Shown in pieces: positions 34,587 to 36,846 of a stretch of 36,846 nt of DNA. The first letter of the stretch is position 1, and each line of letters begins with the position of its first letter. The stretch covers positions 9,423 to 46,268 of the forward strand of contig DBRE01000031.1 in NCBI GenBank assembly GCA_002305535.1, given 5' to 3'. A program made the translations under genes and the position numbers. The DNA is from Syntrophomonas sp. UBA1376 (GTDB taxonomy: Bacteria > Bacillota > Syntrophomonadia > Syntrophomonadales > Syntrophomonadaceae). Under the pieces are notes generated by a model. That model had not been told where the DNA came from. It searched no databases and saw nothing but the letters and a program-made list of their open reading frames with translations.

Positions 34587-34662
34587 AGGGGAGTAGCTCA
34601 ATTGGCAGAGCACCGGTCTCCAAAACCGGGGGCTGGGGGTTCGAGACCTCTCTCCCCTGCCA
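34587..34662 (+). tRNA. tRNA-Trp (anticodon CCA)
   Basis: A 76-base cloverleaf: acceptor AGGGGAG pairs with CTCCCCT, the D stem is GCTC/GAGC, and the anticodon stem CCGGT/ACCGG encloses CTCCAAA with anticodon CCA at 34620-34622. The T loop is TTCGAGA. The T stem has two G-U pairs. Discriminator G and an encoded CCA end the gene at 34662. A promoter lies just before it and a terminator just after. Confidence 0.95.
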
Positions 34663-34674
34663 TATGAATTTTAC

Positions 34675-34707
34675 AGGCCTTGCGGTTATACAAGGCCTTT
34701 GTCTTTT
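34675..34707 (+). terminator. intrinsic terminator of tRNA-Trp
   Basis: AGGCCTTG at 34675-34682 pairs with CAAGGCCT at 34691-34698 around an eight-base loop, followed by the T-rich TTGTCTTTT. It ends the tRNA transcript and faces the convergent DUF2889-like gene. Confidence 0.78.
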
Positions 34708-34738
34708 CTGATAAAATCCCGCTAGAAAAACCTGGCTA

Positions 34739-35569
34739 TTACGATCTGGTTTTGTTGTACATCCTCAAAGTTTCAGCACTGTCAAAAACTAAATCGATCA
34801 GATGCACACAACCGTTTTGGGCTCCTAACCGGCCAGCCAGTTCTTTTTTATCCAGCTGCAGTATATCGATTCCCGTTAAGTCCTGCAGATAAGAGCTGGA
34901 CTCCCGACAAACCTGATCTGGTGCTCTGAGCAATTGTCCCTGGGCATCTACGACACGGTGGTCAGTTTTTCTCAAACGCAAGCAGGTATTTACCTGATGA
35001 AAAGTATCGTTGAGTGAACCAATTAGCCAATATTCCCTTTCGGTGGCCATCAATTGCTGATTCTTAAAGCGGTTGAACAAATACTGTTCTCTTTCGGGCT
35101 CACCAATATAATCTGACCAAGAATTAGTTATCCGATCTAGATTGCTATAGTAGCGGCATGTTCCCAGCATAAACTCTTCTCCTGCTTGGTTATATTGGTG
35201 GGCGGTGGAAAAACCACGTTCTTTGAAAATAAAGGTCTCTCCCTGAAATGCTCCAATTATGCATTGGTTAAATAACTCCCTCTCCTGAGATGATAGTAGT
35301 GGAGCCAAAGCTTTTCTTAGCTCGGGCCCACTTCCCAAGTAGGCTGTAACCCCTTTTATCTCAGGGATATGGATAACTGTCTCGGTGAATTGTTCAGCCT
35401 GACGCAGTTTGAGCAATTCTGCCTTTTCTATAGAAAAATCCTTTACTCTTACCTGCAGAACAGCCGTCTTTTCTTCCACCGAATCCAGGTAGTGACAGGA
35501 TGATGTGATTATTTCCTTAGTGGTTCTTTCCACATGCACATGCCATGATCTTTGAAAATGAAATTCCAT
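34739..35569 (-). CDS. DUF2889-like protein
   Basis: A 276-residue cytoplasmic protein of unknown function. The overall plan and the C-terminal NGCVHLIDLVFDSAETLR resemble the DUF2889 family, in which a conserved GCxHLxDL segment ends the domain. The N-terminal half has a beta-rich stretch (WHVHVERTTKEIITSSCHYL and later VLQVRVKDFSIEKAELL). No transmembrane segment or known catalytic motif is visible. The ATG is close to an AAGGAGTAAATATG sequence, a good ribosome binding site. It stands alone, divergent from the deacetylase-fold gene and convergent with tRNA-Trp. Confidence 0.65.
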   Translation of the reverse strand: MEFHFQRSWHVHVERTTKEIITSSCHYLDSVEEKTAVLQVRVKDFSIEKAELLKLRQAEQFTETVIHIPEIKGVTAYLGSGPELRKALAPLLSSQERELFNQCIIGAFQGETFIFKERGFSTAHQYNQAGEEFMLGTCRYYSNLDRITNSWSDYIGEPEREQYLFNRFKNQQLMATEREYWLIGSLNDTFHQVNTCLRLRKTDHRVVDAQGQLLRAPDQVCRESSSYLQDLTGIDILQLDKKELAGRLGAQNGCVHLIDLVFDSAETLRMYNKTRS

Positions 35570-35652
35570 ATTTACTCCTTAATAATACTCCTTCTTTATA
35601 TTATCATTGGGTTAAATGGGAATAAAGTATTATGAGCTAAGAGGGTGTTGGC

Positions 35653-36480
35653 ATGAGTGTAGGGGTTTTCTACCACCCGGACTTTGCCGAGAAGGGCTAT
35701 ATCACTCTTCTTCACCGGGTAAAACCTGCTTATGATACGCTTTGTAGGCAGCCCTATGCAGTTAAACTAAAGTTTTTTGAACCTTCAGTAACTACGCTGC
35801 ACCAGCGTTTATTAAATCAGGTTCACACGGAAAGTCATATTGGGACAGTGCAAGCAGAAGGGTTCCACGAAGTTGCACTATTAAGTGCTGCCGGGGTGGT
35901 AACTGCCGCCGAATTATTAGCAGCCCAGCAATTAGATAGTGCTTTTTGCTTTGTGGGTACTGCTGGACATCATGCGGGCCGCAATTATAGCTGGGGTTTT
36001 TGTTATTATAATGACGTTGCCATGGCAGTTGTTCGACTTAGGCAACTGGGCGTGAACCGAATTTTGATACTGGACATGGATCCCCATTCAGGTGATGGTA
36101 CCCGCGACATACTAGCATTGGATCCGCAGATAACCCACATCAACTTTTTCGCGGATGAAGACTATTCCTACCAGGATGATAAGCATCATAATTATGGCAT
36201 ACTTATCGATAATGCTACCGATAAGGTGTTTCTGGAAGCTTTGGAAGAGATTCTCCCCAAAGCCGCCAACGTGGATTTTGTTATAGTAATCTTCGGGCAT
36301 GATTCGCATTGTGAAGACTATGGTGACTTTTACTTAACTATCAACGGATATCGAGAATTTACCCACCGTATGAAGGAATTTGCAGCGAACAGACCTTTGC
36401 TATTTGTTTTGTCAGGAGGATCAAATCCTCAGGTTGCTGCTTCGGCTATCCCCACAGTCATCGAGTCCTTGCTTGACTGA
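35653..36480 (+). CDS. histone deacetylase superfamily protein
   Basis: A 275-residue arginase/deacetylase-fold protein, in the group with AcuC and acetylpolyamine amidohydrolases. The active-site pieces are GHHAG (105-109, tandem His), SWGFCYYNDVA, DMDPHSGDG (141-149, zinc ligands D143 and H145) and FGHDSH (214-219, third ligand D217). The glycine-rich loop that normally holds the catalytic Tyr (GGGY) reads LSGGSNPQ here, with no Tyr. It is shorter than typical family members. GAGGGTG precedes the ATG. It may be a deacetylase with changed chemistry or specificity. It ends nine bases from the convergent partial gene. Confidence 0.85.
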   Translation: MSVGVFYHPDFAEKGYITLLHRVKPAYDTLCRQPYAVKLKFFEPSVTTLHQRLLNQVHTESHIGTVQAEGFHEVALLSAAGVVTAAELLAAQQLDSAFCFVGTAGHHAGRNYSWGFCYYNDVAMAVVRLRQLGVNRILILDMDPHSGDGTRDILALDPQITHINFFADEDYSYQDDKHHNYGILIDNATDKVFLEALEEILPKAANVDFVIVIFGHDSHCEDYGDFYLTINGYREFTHRMKEFAANRPLLFVLSGGSNPQVAASAIPTVIESLLD

Positions 36481-36489
36481 CGGCGAATA

Positions 36490-36846
36490 TCACTGATCTT
36501 TCATCCTTTTTTTTGATAATTCTTCTTGAAGCTTAGTGATTTCTTTGACTGCGATCTCTCCTTTAATAATAACCAGTTCACGAGAATTATTATTGACAGC
36601 CCTGGCAAGGTCTTCAACGGCTATTTCCGCACAGCTGACCGTTGACTTTTCAGCTTTGTCGGCTTGGTGTTTCATGGTATCCCATTCATCCAGCATACTG
36701 ACCGACTGGTTTTGGGCTAAGTCCCATTCCCCCTGCTGACCCCAGGCAGTTACTAGCATAACCTGATATTTTGTATCGTAGAATTTAGGTGGCAAATCAT
36801 CCTCAAACAGGCGGGCTATCTCAGCAAATTGGCCATACAAGTCGAT
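36490..36846 (-). CDS. C-terminal part of an unknown protein, cut by the window end
   Basis: At least 119 codons are open from the right edge of the window to a stop at 36490. No start with a ribosome binding site is visible, so the gene very likely begins outside. The visible part is acidic and helical (YDTKYQVMLVTAWGQQGEWD, then DEWDTMKHQADKAEKS) and ends in a charged stretch KEITKLQEELSKKRMKDQ. I do not recognise the family. Whether it is exported cannot be judged without the N-terminus. Confidence 0.5.
   Translation of the reverse strand: MDLYGQFAEIARLFEDDLPPKFYDTKYQVMLVTAWGQQGEWDLAQNQSVSMLDEWDTMKHQADKAEKSTVSCAEIAVEDLARAVNNNSRELVIIKGEIAVKEITKLQEELSKKRMKDQ

Overview
The window looks like chromosomal DNA of an anaerobic, spore-forming Firmicute of moderate to low GC, most like the Syntrophomonas group. 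The placement rests on four things: a short type of meso-diaminopimelate dehydrogenase, three YheC/YheD-type ATP-grasp proteins known from endospore formers, a 3-hydroxybutyryl-CoA dehydrogenase beside a sigma-54 activator, and most of the futalosine route to menaquinone. It is inference from gene content, not from a search. I see no insertion sequence, prophage or CRISPR array.

Layout. 1-5.9 kb: ddh, a gene-poor stretch, a tiny zinc-binding protein, a small membrane protein, a DEAD-box helicase, a CarD-type regulator and a DUF4397 protein. 5.9-8.4 kb: a non-coding stretch with a long inverted repeat, then a secreted GLUG-repeat protein whose C-terminal SLH-like segment is out of frame. 8.4-11.2 kb: a LysR regulator, a DUF503 protein and a secreted FnIII plus aspartoacylase-type M14 hydrolase. 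11.2-14.2 kb and 20.3-23.0 kb: two clusters holding three YheC/D ATP-grasp ligases and one phiEco32-type COOH-NH2 amidoligase, probably a peptide- or coat-modifying system. Between them lie ychF and a four-gene run: phosphofructokinase, CBS-PAS-sigma-54 activator, hbd and a PH-domain membrane protein. 23.2-24.6 kb: DUF523 and a PP-loop thiolase-like protein on the + strand.

24.6-32.8 kb is one long minus-strand run that starts at an extended -10 promoter: mqnE, mqnA, mqnC, an MTAP-family nucleosidase or phosphorylase, a UPF0182 membrane protein, a metallo-beta-lactamase fold protein and an SGNH hydrolase. 32.9-36.8 kb holds a small hypothetical protein, ddl, tRNA-Trp, a DUF2889-like protein, a histone-deacetylase-fold protein and the end of an unknown gene.

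The most striking small object is a 35-codon gene at 34367-34474. It has an almost ideal vegetative promoter covered by two perfect LexA (SOS) boxes, and it encodes a single-span membrane peptide. It looks like an SOS-induced micropeptide, perhaps a division inhibitor or a toxin. The other main lead is the YheC/D plus amidoligase system. Its two clusters share a promoter-like element, and the amidoligase carries a degenerate ATP-grasp segment and a Ser/Arg-rich tail.
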